Numbered from the stretch's first letter, positions 1 to 8,643 are shown. The stretch is DNA of 57,991 bases from Planctomycetota bacterium (GCA_022566535.1 JADFIR010000017.1:1-57991), one strand, 5' to 3'. Notes: generated from the sequence alone by a model not told the origin. A program made the numbers and translations.

Positions 1-72
1 CCTTGGCGTTGTCTATTGAGTGTGGTAATCTCCTTTTGGCGTAAATGGCGTAAAACGAGCAAAGGGTGAATC

Positions 73-510
73 ATGGCTCGATCAGACCTCCTCCTCAATT
101 TGGCAAAGGCAGGCTCACAGGGAGACGCCACGCTCTTCAAGCGAACTCTCGAGGCTATAATCGCAGAAGAGAGGGCGAAGAGCCATCATATCCTGGCTGA
201 TCGACTCGCGGGACACTTGGTTGACGCGGTCCCCGTAAAAACAGCCACTCGTGCGCTGACAATAGATGGACCAAATGACCTGTTCTACGAATTAGAACCC
301 GTCAAGAAAATGGGCGATCTGGTTTTGTCGGAGGTAGTCTCTCAAACGTGCAAAGAGCTAATCGAAGAGCACGCGAGAGTTGACCTGCTACGATCCTACA
401 ACCTTGAGCCTCGGCACATCTTGCGGCCCGTGAGCTCCAGGCCGATGCCCGACCGCTGTGGGTACAATGGAGAGCCGGCCCGGCCCAGGCGGCGCGCTCG
501 GCGGGGACGC
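73..510 (+). pseudogene. Broken AAA+ ATPase N-terminus, in frame with hflX
   Basis: This fragment has its own ATG and a purine-rich ribosome site (aaagggtga) just upstream. The first ~115 residues resemble the N-terminus of a SpoVK-like AAA+ ATPase family: a 'RSDLLLNL' start, 'AIIAEERAKSHH', then 'LIEEHARVDLLRSYNLEPRH', the segment that in intact members directly precedes the Walker A loop. Here the similarity stops at about nt 420. It is replaced by an Arg/Pro-rich stretch with no GPPGNGKT loop, so no ATPase activity is possible. The frame then runs without a stop into hflX at 511. The DNA looks less GC-rich than hflX. It is either a degraded foreign gene or an assembly chimera at the window end. 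Family assignment is from recalled sequence resemblance. Confidence 0.6.
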
Positions 511-1884
511 ATGTCAGAGATTCAACGTGAACAAATCAGCGTCGCAGCGGAGCGGGCGGTGCTTGTCGCCGTTCACCTGCCGGGTCGCTACGTCGATGCG
601 AGCGATCCATTCAGCGAGCTGCGGGCGCTGGCGGAGACCGCTGGGGCGAAGGTGGTCGGCGAGCTGATCCAGAATCGCAGACTGCCCAGCGGCAAGACGT
701 ATCTGGGCAAGGGCAAGACCCAAGAGCTGGCCGGGCTGGTCGCCACGACCGCCGCGTCGCTGGTCATCTTTGACAATGATCTATCGCCGGCTCAGATCAG
801 AGCGGTTGAGGAAGCGACCCAGTGCAAGGTCGTGGATCGAAGCGAGCTGATTCTCGACATCTTCGCCAATCGTGCCGCAACCCATGCAGCCAAGATCCAG
901 GTCGAGATCGCTCAGCTCGAATACACCTATCCACGGTTGCGGGCGATGTGGAGCCATCTGGAACAGGTTGCCGGCGGCGCTCCGGTCGGCATCGGCACGC
1001 GCGGCCCGGGTGAGAAACAGTTGGAGATCGACCGCCGGCTGGTTCAGCAGCGGCTCCGCCAGCTCAAGCGGGAGCTGGGCAGAATCCAGGGGCGAAAGGC
1101 CCGCGAGGTCCAGCGCCGCAACATCGACTATTTCACCGTCGGCCTGGTTGGATACACCAACGCCGGCAAGTCCACGCTGTTCAACCGCCTCACGGCCGGC
1201 GGGGCGTTCACGCACCGCAGATTGTTCGCAACACTTTCCACGCGGGTCGAGCGATGGAACCTCAACGGGGTGAATGCCGTGATGCTCTCTGACACCGTTG
1301 GTTTCATTCACGATCTGCCTCACCATCTCGTCGCGTCTTTTCGGTCGACGCTGGAGGAGACGGTATTCGCACAACTGCTGATCATCGTGCTCGATGTGGC
1401 CGATCCCAACGCCCCCATGCAGTTGGAGACGGTGTATCGAACCCTCGATGAAATCGGCGCCGCTGACCAGCCCCGCGTTCTTGGGCTGAACAAGATCGAT
1501 CTGCTGGACGATGACCGCGAGCTCCTGGTGTGGCTGAACCGCTACCCCCAAGCAGTTCCGATCTGCGCCGCTGCCGGCGACGGACTCGATGCTCTTGCAG
1601 AGGTCGTGCGCATAGAGGTGCGCGGTGATGTACGGCAGGTGAAAGTCACGACGCCGATGTCCGAGGGCAAGACGATCGCGTTCCTGGAGAAGCGGGCCGA
1701 GGTGCTCGATCGTCGCTACGGCGACGGCCAAGCGGAGCTGACGGTGCGGATCGGTCGCCGTCAGGTAGATGAGTTACTCGCTCAGGGGGCGAGGATTCGG
1801 ATCAACGGCCTCGACCCGCGCGAAGCCGTGAAACGAGAATGGAACGGCCCGGAGTCAAGCCCTCAAGGGGCCGGGGCAACATAG
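511..1884 (+). CDS. hflX: GTPase HflX (ribosome-associated)
   Basis: HflX is a TRAFAC GTPase that binds the 50S subunit and splits or rescues stalled ribosomes. The ATG at 511 gives 457 residues, normal for the family, and begins at 'MSEIQREQISVAAERA', where HflX homologues begin. The longer open frame from nt 73 includes an unrelated ATPase fragment. The N-terminal Hfl domain runs to about residue 180 and ends in the glycine-rich 'GIGTRGPGEKQLEIDRR', followed by an Arg/Lys-rich helix. The G domain shows G1 'GYTNAGKST', G3 'DTVGFI' and G4 'NKID'. A TACAAT hexamer lies at 463-468, too far upstream for a leaderless start but usable as a -10. The gene converges on the MMPL exporter with a 38-bp gap. 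The function is secure; the start is inferred. Confidence 0.93.
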   Translation: MSEIQREQISVAAERAVLVAVHLPGRYVDASDPFSELRALAETAGAKVVGELIQNRRLPSGKTYLGKGKTQELAGLVATTAASLVIFDNDLSPAQIRAVEEATQCKVVDRSELILDIFANRAATHAAKIQVEIAQLEYTYPRLRAMWSHLEQVAGGAPVGIGTRGPGEKQLEIDRRLVQQRLRQLKRELGRIQGRKAREVQRRNIDYFTVGLVGYTNAGKSTLFNRLTAGGAFTHRRLFATLSTRVERWNLNGVNAVMLSDTVGFIHDLPHHLVASFRSTLEETVFAQLLIIVLDVADPNAPMQLETVYRTLDEIGAADQPRVLGLNKIDLLDDDRELLVWLNRYPQAVPICAAAGDGLDALAEVVRIEVRGDVRQVKVTTPMSEGKTIAFLEKRAEVLDRRYGDGQAELTVRIGRRQVDELLAQGARIRINGLDPREAVKREWNGPESSPQGAGAT

Positions 1885-1922
1885 CATCGCACCTTCTATC
1901 CGAGGCGGGGCACGGGCCGCCG

Positions 1923-4673
1923 CTACGCGCTCTTGCGCCAGCTTGTCGATGTTTGCTGCCAGTGGCGGTTTGTTCCCAGCCGAGCGGCCCGCAGCGTTTG
2001 GCCGCGAGGTTCGGCTACGGCCTGGGCCACCGCCCGCGTCCGCCAGCGCAGAGCAGCGGGCAACACGGTGTAGCAGGCCAGCAAGGTCACGCCCAGGCCG
2101 ATGACCATCACGAAGCCCAGCGATCGGATGCCCCGGTGCTGGGCGAGCAGCAGGCAACCGAAGCCGATCATGGTGGTGAGCATGGTCAGCGTGATCCCGC
2201 GCCCAGTGGCCCCGCTGAGCCCGGCCGGCCGGCCGAACGGTTCCGCCCGCCAACGGTGCACCATATGGACTCCGGCATTGACCCCGATCCCGAAGATGAT
2301 CGGAAGGATGATCATGTTCGCGAAGTTCAACGGCACGCCGAACAGGCCCATCAGCCCGAAGGCGCCGACGAAGCCGAATGCGACCGGCATCATCGCGCAC
2401 AACGCGTCCGCCAACCGGCGGAAGTCGAGCAACAGCAGCACGAGGATCGCCCCGATCGCGTAACACGCCGCCAGGATGTACGCCTTCTTGATCAGTTCGC
2501 TGGACTCATAGATCTGCACGGGTGGCCCGATCACTTCTACGCCGGTGCCGGCCAGCGCGGCCCGCATTGATTCAACAAACGGACCCAGCCGCTCGGGAGC
2601 CAGTATCGAGCGCTGCTGCTCATCGGCATCGGGGTAGACCAGCAGCAACCAGGAGCCGTCCTCGCCGACCCACGGATCACGCAGCACGGCCGGCAGGTCC
2701 CAGGCCCCCGGCGCCCGATCCGCCAGCGCTGCATCGAGCCAGTCCGCAAGTTGATCGCGGGCATGGAGAAAGTCGTCGTTGAGCCGGCCCCACGCTTGGC
2801 TTTGGGCGGTCGCCGTGAGTTGTTGCGCGGCGTTGACGGATTCGGCGACGCGGCGGGCCGTCGCGGTGAGCCTGGCTTTGACGTCCGCCGGCACCGAGCG
2901 GGCCCGAAGCAACAGCCCGGCTCGTGCCAGGGTCAGTTGCCCCAGCACACCCGTCAGACTCCCCTCGGCGCGCGGCTGGTCGATGGTTTTCGTGCGAAGC
3001 TCGGCGATCAATTGCCTGCGTTCGGCCCGATCCGGTCGAAAGAGCATGCCCATCGCGCCGATATCGGAAACACCCGGCGCCTGGCGAAGGCGGTCAGCCA
3101 ACTGAGGAGCCTGTTCGGGCGAGGCCACCACGACCGCGCTCCACACGCTGCGGGCATCTTCATCCGCGATGCGCATCTCCCATTTGACGGACTCGACGTT
3201 GGCGGATTGGAGGTTCAGCACGTTCGGGTCGTAGGAGACGCTTCGAGCCGTCCAGACTAGGCCGATCACGACCGCCCCGGCCAGGAGCAGCGTCGCCAAC
3301 GGGTAGCGGTCCACGAGATCGAGCCGACCACGGGCAAAGTGGGCGGTCTCGCCGCCGGGCCGATGGCGGATGATGCGCTTCCACCGGCCCGTGAGGGCCA
3401 GCAAGGCGGGAAACGCGCTCAGCACCGCAATGAGACATAGCAGGATCCCGCCGGCCGCGATGATGCCCATCTCGGCCATGCCCCTAAAGCTGGTTAGCGC
3501 AACGGCGGCGAACGCAGCAGCCGTGGTCACCGCCCCCGTCACCATGCCCGGACCCATTCCCCGAAAGACTCGGGCGGTGGCCGACGCCAGGTCAGTATGT
3601 TCATCCTGCACCAGTTCCAGCCGCGACACAAACAGCAGGGCGAAGTCGATCCCCAGGCCTAGCAGGATGACGGAGAACACCACGGAAAGAAGTTGCAGAT
3701 GGCCGACGGAGATGATCAGCCAGCCGAAGCTCCAGGTCATGCCGATGAGCAGCGCCCCGGCCGCAAGCAGAGGAACGGTCAGCCCGCGAAAGGCCACAAA
3801 CATCACCAGCGTGATCAGAGCGATCGCCAGCACTGAGGCGATCGTCGTATCCTCAATCGCCTGCGTGGTTTCGTCGGATTCGATGGCCGGGATGCCGGTG
3901 ATGCCCCAGTCGGTCCGAGGCTGTGGGCTCCGGGCGACGATCGAGGCGACGGATTGCCGTAGCCGGGTCAGCGTTGAGCCGAGCCCGTTCACGCCGGTGC
4001 TGTGTTCGTCTAGGCGCACGCGGACAAAGCGCAAGCGGCCCGCGCCGTCGGAGCTGGCAAGCGGCTGCCAATTCGAATGAGTTGGCACAAGGAAATCGAA
4101 GTCCGTCGGCGTATCGTGAGCCGCGGCCAGATAGGGTGCAAGGAATTGGTCCAACCGGTCCAGGGCGCTTGGGTCGCCCTGCTGCCGGCTCAAGTCGGCC
4201 AGAAGCACGCCCAGGGCGGCGTTGGCGTTGGGGGCCGCAACGATTCGGCGTGCGGTTGCGAGCTCATCGAGCGCCCGGTCAAACTGTTCACGGCCTGCGA
4301 GCGCGAAGAACTTTGCGCCGGCGGAGGCGAGATCAAAGCCGGCATCGGCGCCGGCGACTCGGCTGTCGGCTCTCAGGCCCCGGGCGATCGTCCGGGCAAG
4401 GTCATCAATCGCAGCATCGTCCCTTTCGCCATCGAGAACCACGTACACGTCGTTGGCGTGCGGAAAGTTCTCCTTGTACTGGACGTATTGTTTGTTCCAG
4501 GTCGCTTGCGGATCAATCAGTTCGCTGCGGTCGGCGCGAAACTCCAGGCCGGTCACGGTTAGCACCACGCTTCCCGCCGCCAGCAGCGCGCATAGCGACA
4601 AAGTGAGCTTCGGATGCGAGGCGACGAAATGCCCCCAGCGGCCCAGAAGGATGTCGCGGATGCGTTCGTGCAT
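1923..4673 (-). CDS. MMPL/RND-family exporter, HpnN-like
   Basis: The 916-residue inner-membrane protein has the RND 'MMPL' layout. TM1 is near residues 20-40, followed by a large periplasmic domain, a block of five or six TM helices ('GLGIDFALLFVSRL' near mid-protein), a second periplasmic domain and a second TM block ('GFGCLLLAQHRGIRSLGFV'). Length and layout match the hopanoid-associated transporter HpnN better than mycobacterial MmpL proteins. The likely role is export of a lipid or other hydrophobic substrate. No hopanoid-synthesis gene lies nearby, so the substrate is unknown. A TATACC hexamer (4680-4685, minus strand) sits 6 nt from the ATG with no Shine-Dalgarno site, suggesting a leaderless mRNA. 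Confidence 0.85.
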   Translation of the reverse strand: MHERIRDILLGRWGHFVASHPKLTLSLCALLAAGSVVLTVTGLEFRADRSELIDPQATWNKQYVQYKENFPHANDVYVVLDGERDDAAIDDLARTIARGLRADSRVAGADAGFDLASAGAKFFALAGREQFDRALDELATARRIVAAPNANAALGVLLADLSRQQGDPSALDRLDQFLAPYLAAAHDTPTDFDFLVPTHSNWQPLASSDGAGRLRFVRVRLDEHSTGVNGLGSTLTRLRQSVASIVARSPQPRTDWGITGIPAIESDETTQAIEDTTIASVLAIALITLVMFVAFRGLTVPLLAAGALLIGMTWSFGWLIISVGHLQLLSVVFSVILLGLGIDFALLFVSRLELVQDEHTDLASATARVFRGMGPGMVTGAVTTAAAFAAVALTSFRGMAEMGIIAAGGILLCLIAVLSAFPALLALTGRWKRIIRHRPGGETAHFARGRLDLVDRYPLATLLLAGAVVIGLVWTARSVSYDPNVLNLQSANVESVKWEMRIADEDARSVWSAVVVASPEQAPQLADRLRQAPGVSDIGAMGMLFRPDRAERRQLIAELRTKTIDQPRAEGSLTGVLGQLTLARAGLLLRARSVPADVKARLTATARRVAESVNAAQQLTATAQSQAWGRLNDDFLHARDQLADWLDAALADRAPGAWDLPAVLRDPWVGEDGSWLLLVYPDADEQQRSILAPERLGPFVESMRAALAGTGVEVIGPPVQIYESSELIKKAYILAACYAIGAILVLLLLDFRRLADALCAMMPVAFGFVGAFGLMGLFGVPLNFANMIILPIIFGIGVNAGVHMVHRWRAEPFGRPAGLSGATGRGITLTMLTTMIGFGCLLLAQHRGIRSLGFVMVIGLGVTLLACYTVLPAALRWRTRAVAQAVAEPRGQTLRAARLGTNRHWQQTSTSWRKSA

Positions 4674-4986
4674 GGAGAGGGTATACGGCGGCAGTCAGCC
4701 CGGGTTCCGGACGGGGAAAGCCCATCATCATCGGCAGTCTGGAGGGGTGCCGGCCAGTACCCACCGGTGCCGCAGCCATGCGGCCTGCGCTGTCTGTGCG
4801 AAGCGGGCGAACCCTAGCAACATGCCGGGCAACTTACCAGTACCGGCCAGCCGGTACAGGCCAGTTCTTCAAGCGCCCTACCATGGGTCAAATGACGCTA
4901 ACTCAATGGCATCACGTATCTTGCAGCCGATACCTGGACCGGGCAGGCGCGTTGTGACCGAGGCCGACCCAGCGGTGGGAGGGGTG

Positions 4987-5496
4987 ATGGAGAGCCGACT
5001 CGGACAACTCTTAGTCGAAAGCGGCGTGCTGGACACCCAGCAGGTCGACCGCATTATCGCCCAGCAGCAGGAGACCGGCGAGCCGTTCGGGTTGCTCGCG
5101 GAGCGGCTCTTCGGCGTCGATCCTCAGCGGATCGAAGAGGCGTGGGCACGACAGTACGCCGGCCTGACGCGGACGGTCGATCCTGCCGTCGAGGTCTTCG
5201 ACGAGCAGGCAGCCGGCCTGATCACCCGCCGCCAGGCCTGGCAGTTTCGGATTCTGCCGATTCGTTTTGATGGCCGGGAAATGATCGTCGCCACGACGCA
5301 GCGTCACCTGCGCCGGGCGCTGCGGTTCGCCACGAACGTCGTCGGCGTGCCCGTCTTCTTCGTGATGGCCGAACCGTCAGCATTGGGTCGGGCTTTGTGC
5401 AAGCGCTATCCGCTACCCGGCATGACGCCTCAATCTGTGGATGATGAGACGCTGGATCGCCGGCTGGAGTCGGGCAGCCGCGACCTCGCAGCATGA
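4987..5496 (+). CDS. Stand-alone GspE/PilB N-terminal (MshEN) domain protein
   Basis: The protein has about 169 residues. Its N-terminus 'LGQLLVESGVLDTQQVDRI' followed by '...RLFGVDPQRIEEAWARQYAG' matches the T2SSE_N/MshEN module that precedes the ATPase domain of GspE, PilB and MshE. No Walker A or ATPase domain follows; the protein ends in a charged tail. MshEN domains are known to bind c-di-GMP or to dock the assembly ATPase to the inner-membrane platform. A role as a regulator or adaptor for the pseudopilin machinery implied elsewhere in the window is inference. The start was chosen at the ATG behind a GGGAGGGG purine run; in-frame upstream starts at 4906 (ATG) and 4954 (GTG) cannot be excluded. 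Confidence 0.7.
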   Translation: MESRLGQLLVESGVLDTQQVDRIIAQQQETGEPFGLLAERLFGVDPQRIEEAWARQYAGLTRTVDPAVEVFDEQAAGLITRRQAWQFRILPIRFDGREMIVATTQRHLRRALRFATNVVGVPVFFVMAEPSALGRALCKRYPLPGMTPQSVDDETLDRRLESGSRDLAA

Positions 5497-5554
5497 TGGG
5501 ACCATCTGCCGATCGCTGATAATGCACCCCCTTCCCTTTCGGAGGAGTTCCGCC

Positions 5555-6520
5555 ATGAACATCGTTCGTCACAGCATTATCGTTGTTATCGCGCTGTCCT
5601 GCGGTGATCGGGCCGGGGCCGTGAACGCCGCGGCGCCACGTTCGGTCGCTCAATTGCAGCCGGAGGCGACGCAGGAGGATCTCGTGAGCCGCACCAAGCA
5701 CGCAGAGCGGGAGTATCGCCACCGGCTGGCCCGGTTGCGCCGACTGCGCGAGTTCGCCTTGCAGGGCAACGATCTCCAGCGCCTCGCGGCGCTCGACTCG
5801 CTGTCTGACCGTCTCCACGCTGCCCGCACCTCCAGGATCAAGCAGATGCGTGCTCGCATGAGCGGAGCGTCCCAACGAGGACTCGACGCCGGGCTCACCG
5901 ATGGTAGAGACCTCGAGGAATCGGTCGTCTCCGGGGGCACTGACCAGCCGCGGCGACATCCAAGACACGAATCCGTCCGCAAGCATCATGCGGTGGTCCG
6001 CAAACACCATGCCGAGCCGAGCCCCGTTCTCGTCGCACGGCATCATATTGTCAGTCATCGGAGCGCTGAAGCGCACGAGCACGCGGCGGTCCAGAAGCAG
6101 CGGGCCGAGCGCTGGCGCGCCGCCAAGGAACACGCCGGCGGGGATCGGCGATCCGAAGCGCACGAACATGCTGCGGTCCAGAAAGAGCGTGCTGAGCGCT
6201 GGCGCGCCGACGCCAGGCAACGCGCCATCCGACATCGGCGTGTCGGCACGCAGCGAGGCCACGACAAGGTGCAAAAGGACGCTTCGGAACACGCTGGGCC
6301 GGCCGATGTCCCAAGGCAGGTCCCAAAGCACAAGCGCGGCGCTGCGAAACCGGGTCAAACCCTGAAGCACAAAGGGCATCCACGGCCGGAGAAGACCGGG
6401 CATGGCCAGCATGCGCCCACCCAGGCGCGAGCAGATGTTGCTGCCCGGGCGGCCATCACACGTGCTAACTTTGACGCTGAGTTCGAGAAGCTGCGCAAAG
6501 AAATCGAAAGCGACGGCTGA
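5555..6520 (+). CDS. Secreted His/Arg-rich repeat protein, function unknown
   Basis: A strong ribosome site (GGAGGAG, 5541-5547) fixes the ATG and gives 321 residues. Residues 1-25 are a short signal peptide ending near 'GAVNAAA'. The mature part is very basic and rich in Ala, Arg and His. It has an N-terminal charged helical segment ('HRLARLRRLREFALQGN') and then low-complexity sequence with clusters such as 'RKHHAVVRKHHAE' and two copies of an 'EAHEHAAVQK-RAERWRA' repeat spaced about 30 residues (90 bp) apart. A short helical end ('FDAEFEKLRKEIESDG') follows. No family is recognised. Metal or nucleic-acid binding could be guessed from the composition but is unsupported. A 396-residue open frame on the other strand is a shadow. 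Confidence 0.65.
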   Translation: MNIVRHSIIVVIALSCGDRAGAVNAAAPRSVAQLQPEATQEDLVSRTKHAEREYRHRLARLRRLREFALQGNDLQRLAALDSLSDRLHAARTSRIKQMRARMSGASQRGLDAGLTDGRDLEESVVSGGTDQPRRHPRHESVRKHHAVVRKHHAEPSPVLVARHHIVSHRSAEAHEHAAVQKQRAERWRAAKEHAGGDRRSEAHEHAAVQKERAERWRADARQRAIRHRRVGTQRGHDKVQKDASEHAGPADVPRQVPKHKRGAAKPGQTLKHKGHPRPEKTGHGQHAPTQARADVAARAAITRANFDAEFEKLRKEIESDG

Positions 6521-6603
6521 CCGAGGGGCGGACCGCGCCGGCGGAGTCCGTCACCCAACTTCCAGCCGACCCAGTTTCCGCCCTAGTCTCGCCGAAGGCC
6601 CAA

Positions 6604-6632
6604 ACAACAAAAGCCCCGTGAAGGCGGGGTTC
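6604..6632 (-). terminator. Rho-independent terminator of tRNA-Phe
   Basis: The minus strand carries a CCCCG...CGGGG stem (6614-6618 with 6625-6629) followed by a U-rich run ('cttttgttgttt'), directly downstream of the tRNA on its own strand. Confidence 0.75.
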
Positions 6633-6640
6633 TTTCCAAT

Positions 6641-6713
6641 GGCGAGGGGCGGATTTGAACCGCCGACACCCGCATTTTCAGTGCGGTGCTCTACCATGCT
6701 GAGCTACCTCGCC
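6641..6713 (-). tRNA. tRNA-Phe (GAA)
   Basis: The 73-nt minus-strand cloverleaf has acceptor arms GGCGAGG/CCTCGCC, a D-arm with AGCTCAGCATGGTAGAGC, anticodon loop CTGAAAA (anticodon GAA) and a T-arm with GGTTCAAATCC. CCA is not encoded. Confidence 0.97.
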
Positions 6714-6854
6714 GCGTTGCTCAGCTCTCAATCGAGCCACGCTCAAGGCTAAGGCGCGACATGCGGATGTCAAGCGGGCCGAGGACGCTGGTCAAGGAAG
6801 ATTCACGATAGAGACGCACAGGGGAAGAAGGCACCGAGGCATCAAGGCATCGTG

Positions 6855-6908
6855 CGACGCCGGGTCTGACGAGTCCCGACTTGTCGGGACGAGGAAGACC
6901 CGGCGTCG
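6855..6908. repeat. Nested palindromic element, copy 1
   Basis: A 13-bp perfect inverted repeat (CGACGCCGGGTCT at 6855-6867, complement at 6896-6908) encloses a conserved core with an 8-bp hairpin GTCCCGAC-TT-GTCGGGAC. The same core occurs in inverted orientation at 29069-29112 with different but still self-complementary outer arms. The rest of 6714-6927 shows only short low-complexity repeats ('ggcatc'). Confidence 0.8.
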
Positions 6909-6927
6909 GCACAAAGGCATCGAGGAA

Positions 6928-7722
6928 TCAAGGTTCCGACGCATCGACTGGGATCGCTCCCAGAAGCTCGCGGTGGAGGTCGCGTAGCGCCGGAAACTGG
7001 TCGCGCCACCGACGCAGCGCGTCGAGATCGAGCTGGGCGGTCAGCACGATCGGCTCACAGCCGGCTTCAGCAATCACATCGCCTTTCGGCGAGACGATGA
7101 TCGATCCGCCGACGTAATGCAGATGAGGGTCCGACCCGACGCGGTTGACGCCCACAACGTACGCCTGGTTTTCAATCGCGCGAGCGATGAGCAGGGCCCG
7201 CCAATGTGATTGTCTGGCGTCCGGCCAATTGGCGGCCGTGGTATACAGCTCGGCCCCGGCCGTAGCGGCGATCCGCCACAGCTCCGGGAACCGCAGGTCG
7301 TAGCAGATCATCGGGCACACCGCCGCGCCGTCGCACGATCGAATCAACACCTGCCCGCCACCGGTGTAATGCTCAGCCTCCTTGCCATAGCTGAACGGAT
7401 GGACCTTGCGGTAGATACCGAGCACCTCGCCCGTTGGCGAGATGATCGCAGCGCAATTCCGGCCCTTGCCGTCATCTGATCGCTCCGCGAACCCGGGTTG
7501 CAGCCAGATGCTCAGCCGCCTGGCCAGCGATGTGGCCCAGATCAGAGTCTGGTCATCGGTGATTCGGTCCACATTGAAGCTGAAGCCCGTGTCGCCCAGC
7601 TCCGGTAGCAGAACGTACGTGCCTGGTTCAACGCCGGCCTCGATGAGCATCCGCTCGATCGTGGCGTGGTTGGCCGGCTTGTCCTCCCAGGCGATGTCGA
7701 ACTGGACGAGGGCTACGTTCAT
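6928..7722 (-). CDS. Carbon-nitrogen hydrolase, omega-amidase (YafV/Nit2) type
   Basis: The 264-residue cytosolic enzyme belongs to the nitrilase superfamily. The Glu-Lys-Cys triad is visible: Glu in 'LLPELGDTGF' (about residue 41), Lys in 'YRKVHPFSY' and the nucleophile Cys in 'PMICYDLRFPELWR'. That last motif and 'LFPELxDTGF'-like context are typical of the omega-amidase branch, which hydrolyses alpha-ketoglutaramate or alpha-ketosuccinamate (metabolite repair of transaminase by-products). The gene is divergent from the membrane-protein gene at 7747 across only 24 bp. A TACACT hexamer on the minus strand lies 6 nt before the ATG, so the mRNA is probably leaderless. Substrate specificity is inferred from motif similarity only. 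Confidence 0.88.
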   Translation of the reverse strand: MNVALVQFDIAWEDKPANHATIERMLIEAGVEPGTYVLLPELGDTGFSFNVDRITDDQTLIWATSLARRLSIWLQPGFAERSDDGKGRNCAAIISPTGEVLGIYRKVHPFSYGKEAEHYTGGGQVLIRSCDGAAVCPMICYDLRFPELWRIAATAGAELYTTAANWPDARQSHWRALLIARAIENQAYVVGVNRVGSDPHLHYVGGSIIVSPKGDVIAEAGCEPIVLTAQLDLDALRRWRDQFPALRDLHRELLGAIPVDASEP

Positions 7723-7728
7723 GTTGGC

Positions 7729-7738
7729 AGTGTATCGT
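7729..7738. promoter_or_regulatory. Overlapping divergent -10 elements
   Basis: TACACT on the minus strand (7729-7734) is 6 nt from the nitrilase ATG. TATCGT on the plus strand (7733-7738) is 8 nt from the ATG at 7747. The two hexamers overlap by two bases and there is no room for a 5' leader on either side. Confidence 0.5.
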
Positions 7739-7746
7739 GGTGAGCG

Positions 7747-8535
7747 ATGCTCAAGCGACGTACAGTCCTGCTGCTGATCGGCTTCCCGTTCTACGTCCTG
7801 CTACTGAGTTTTCTCAGCACGCTTCTGTGGATGTTCGTGTTCCACCCGATAGATGCCTGGTCGGAGATTGTTGTCACTTGGTCGTGGGTTGAGGAGCCGG
7901 GATGGTGGATGATTGGTGTTGTACCGGGATTGCTCATTGCGACGACGCAATATCTATTCATTGTTCCGCTGTTTGACGTGCGGGTGAGGGTGCGGCGAGA
8001 CGGCCGGCCGCTTCTGCCCAGCCTGATCGGGGCGGCCTTCGTGGGTGCCCTGGGGATGACGGCGCTGATCCTGGCACTGACCGACGTTGTGGGTCTGTTG
8101 CGAAACAACCAGGCCAGGGAGTACGACAATGAGTGGTCGCTCTTCGCGATCATCTTCACCACCCTGGTCTGTTCGTGGCTGATCTGGACGCCGCTGCTGG
8201 CGATCTTCTCCCGTCGCCGGCCGCATCGGACCACGCCTGGGCGCCTCGTCGGCCTGCTACTGGGGGGTACCATCGCCGAGATGGTGGTGATCATTCCCGT
8301 GGATCTGTTGGTGCGGTATCGCGGCCAATGCTACTGCGCGACGGCATCGTTCCACGGCACTTGGCTGGCGGTGCTGGCGCTGCTGTGGCTGACCGGGCCG
8401 GGCATTGTCCTGGCCGTGACCTCCAAGCGCCGCCGGGCCTGGCTTTCGCACCATTGCGCCAACTGCGGCTACGCCAAGGGCCCCTCGCCGGGGGCGAAGT
8501 GTTCCGAATGTGGATACGCCTGGGTCGGTCAGTAG
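7747..8535 (+). CDS. Membrane protein with C-terminal zinc ribbon
   Basis: The 262-residue protein has about five to six TM helices (about residues 8-28, 50-75, 95-115, 130-150, 170-190 and 205-225) and a cytosolic C-terminal zinc ribbon, CANCGY...CSECGYAW (CxxC-x13-CxxC). Uncharacterised multi-TM proteins with such terminal ribbons are frequent in planctomycetes; no biochemical function is known to me. A related ribbon architecture occurs in the protein at 43068. There is no Shine-Dalgarno site; the ATG follows a -10-like TATCGT by 8 nt. The TAG stop lies inside a repeat element starting AGTAGCC. Confidence 0.75.
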   Translation: MLKRRTVLLLIGFPFYVLLLSFLSTLLWMFVFHPIDAWSEIVVTWSWVEEPGWWMIGVVPGLLIATTQYLFIVPLFDVRVRVRRDGRPLLPSLIGAAFVGALGMTALILALTDVVGLLRNNQAREYDNEWSLFAIIFTTLVCSWLIWTPLLAIFSRRRPHRTTPGRLVGLLLGGTIAEMVVIIPVDLLVRYRGQCYCATASFHGTWLAVLALLWLTGPGIVLAVTSKRRRAWLSHHCANCGYAKGPSPGAKCSECGYAWVGQ

Positions 8536-8563
8536 CCAATAGCCTCCCCCGTAATGGCGGGGT
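8533..8563 (+). repeat. ATAGCC-headed palindromic repeat (abuts a stop codon)
   Basis: AGTAGCCAATAGCC is followed by a CCCCG-TAATGG-CGGGG hairpin and GGTT. It is one of about ten related units in the window. The stop codon of the upstream gene is the TAG of its first bases. The remaining stretch to the tRNA (8564-8643) holds a small GCCGC-TT-GCGGC hairpin and no gene. Confidence 0.65.
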
Positions 8564-8643
8564 TACAGGGTTGCGCGCACCATTGATGTGCTGCCTAAAT
8601 ACCCCGCGAAGCCGCAAGCGGCCTCAGGCCTCTCTTGGGAAAG

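Noticed and set aside
781..1731. 316-residue minus-strand frame inside hflX
   Set aside because: It lies wholly opposite conserved GTPase motifs and has no homology.
5222..6412. 396-residue open frame on the minus strand opposite the His-rich protein
   Set aside because: It is a shadow: the plus-strand frame has a strong ribosome site and signal peptide, and the minus translation has no recognisable domain; GC-rich repeats keep it open.
8597..8625. GCCGC-TT-GCGGC hairpin as a tRNA-His terminator
   Set aside because: The stem is short and no clear U-run follows on the minus strand.
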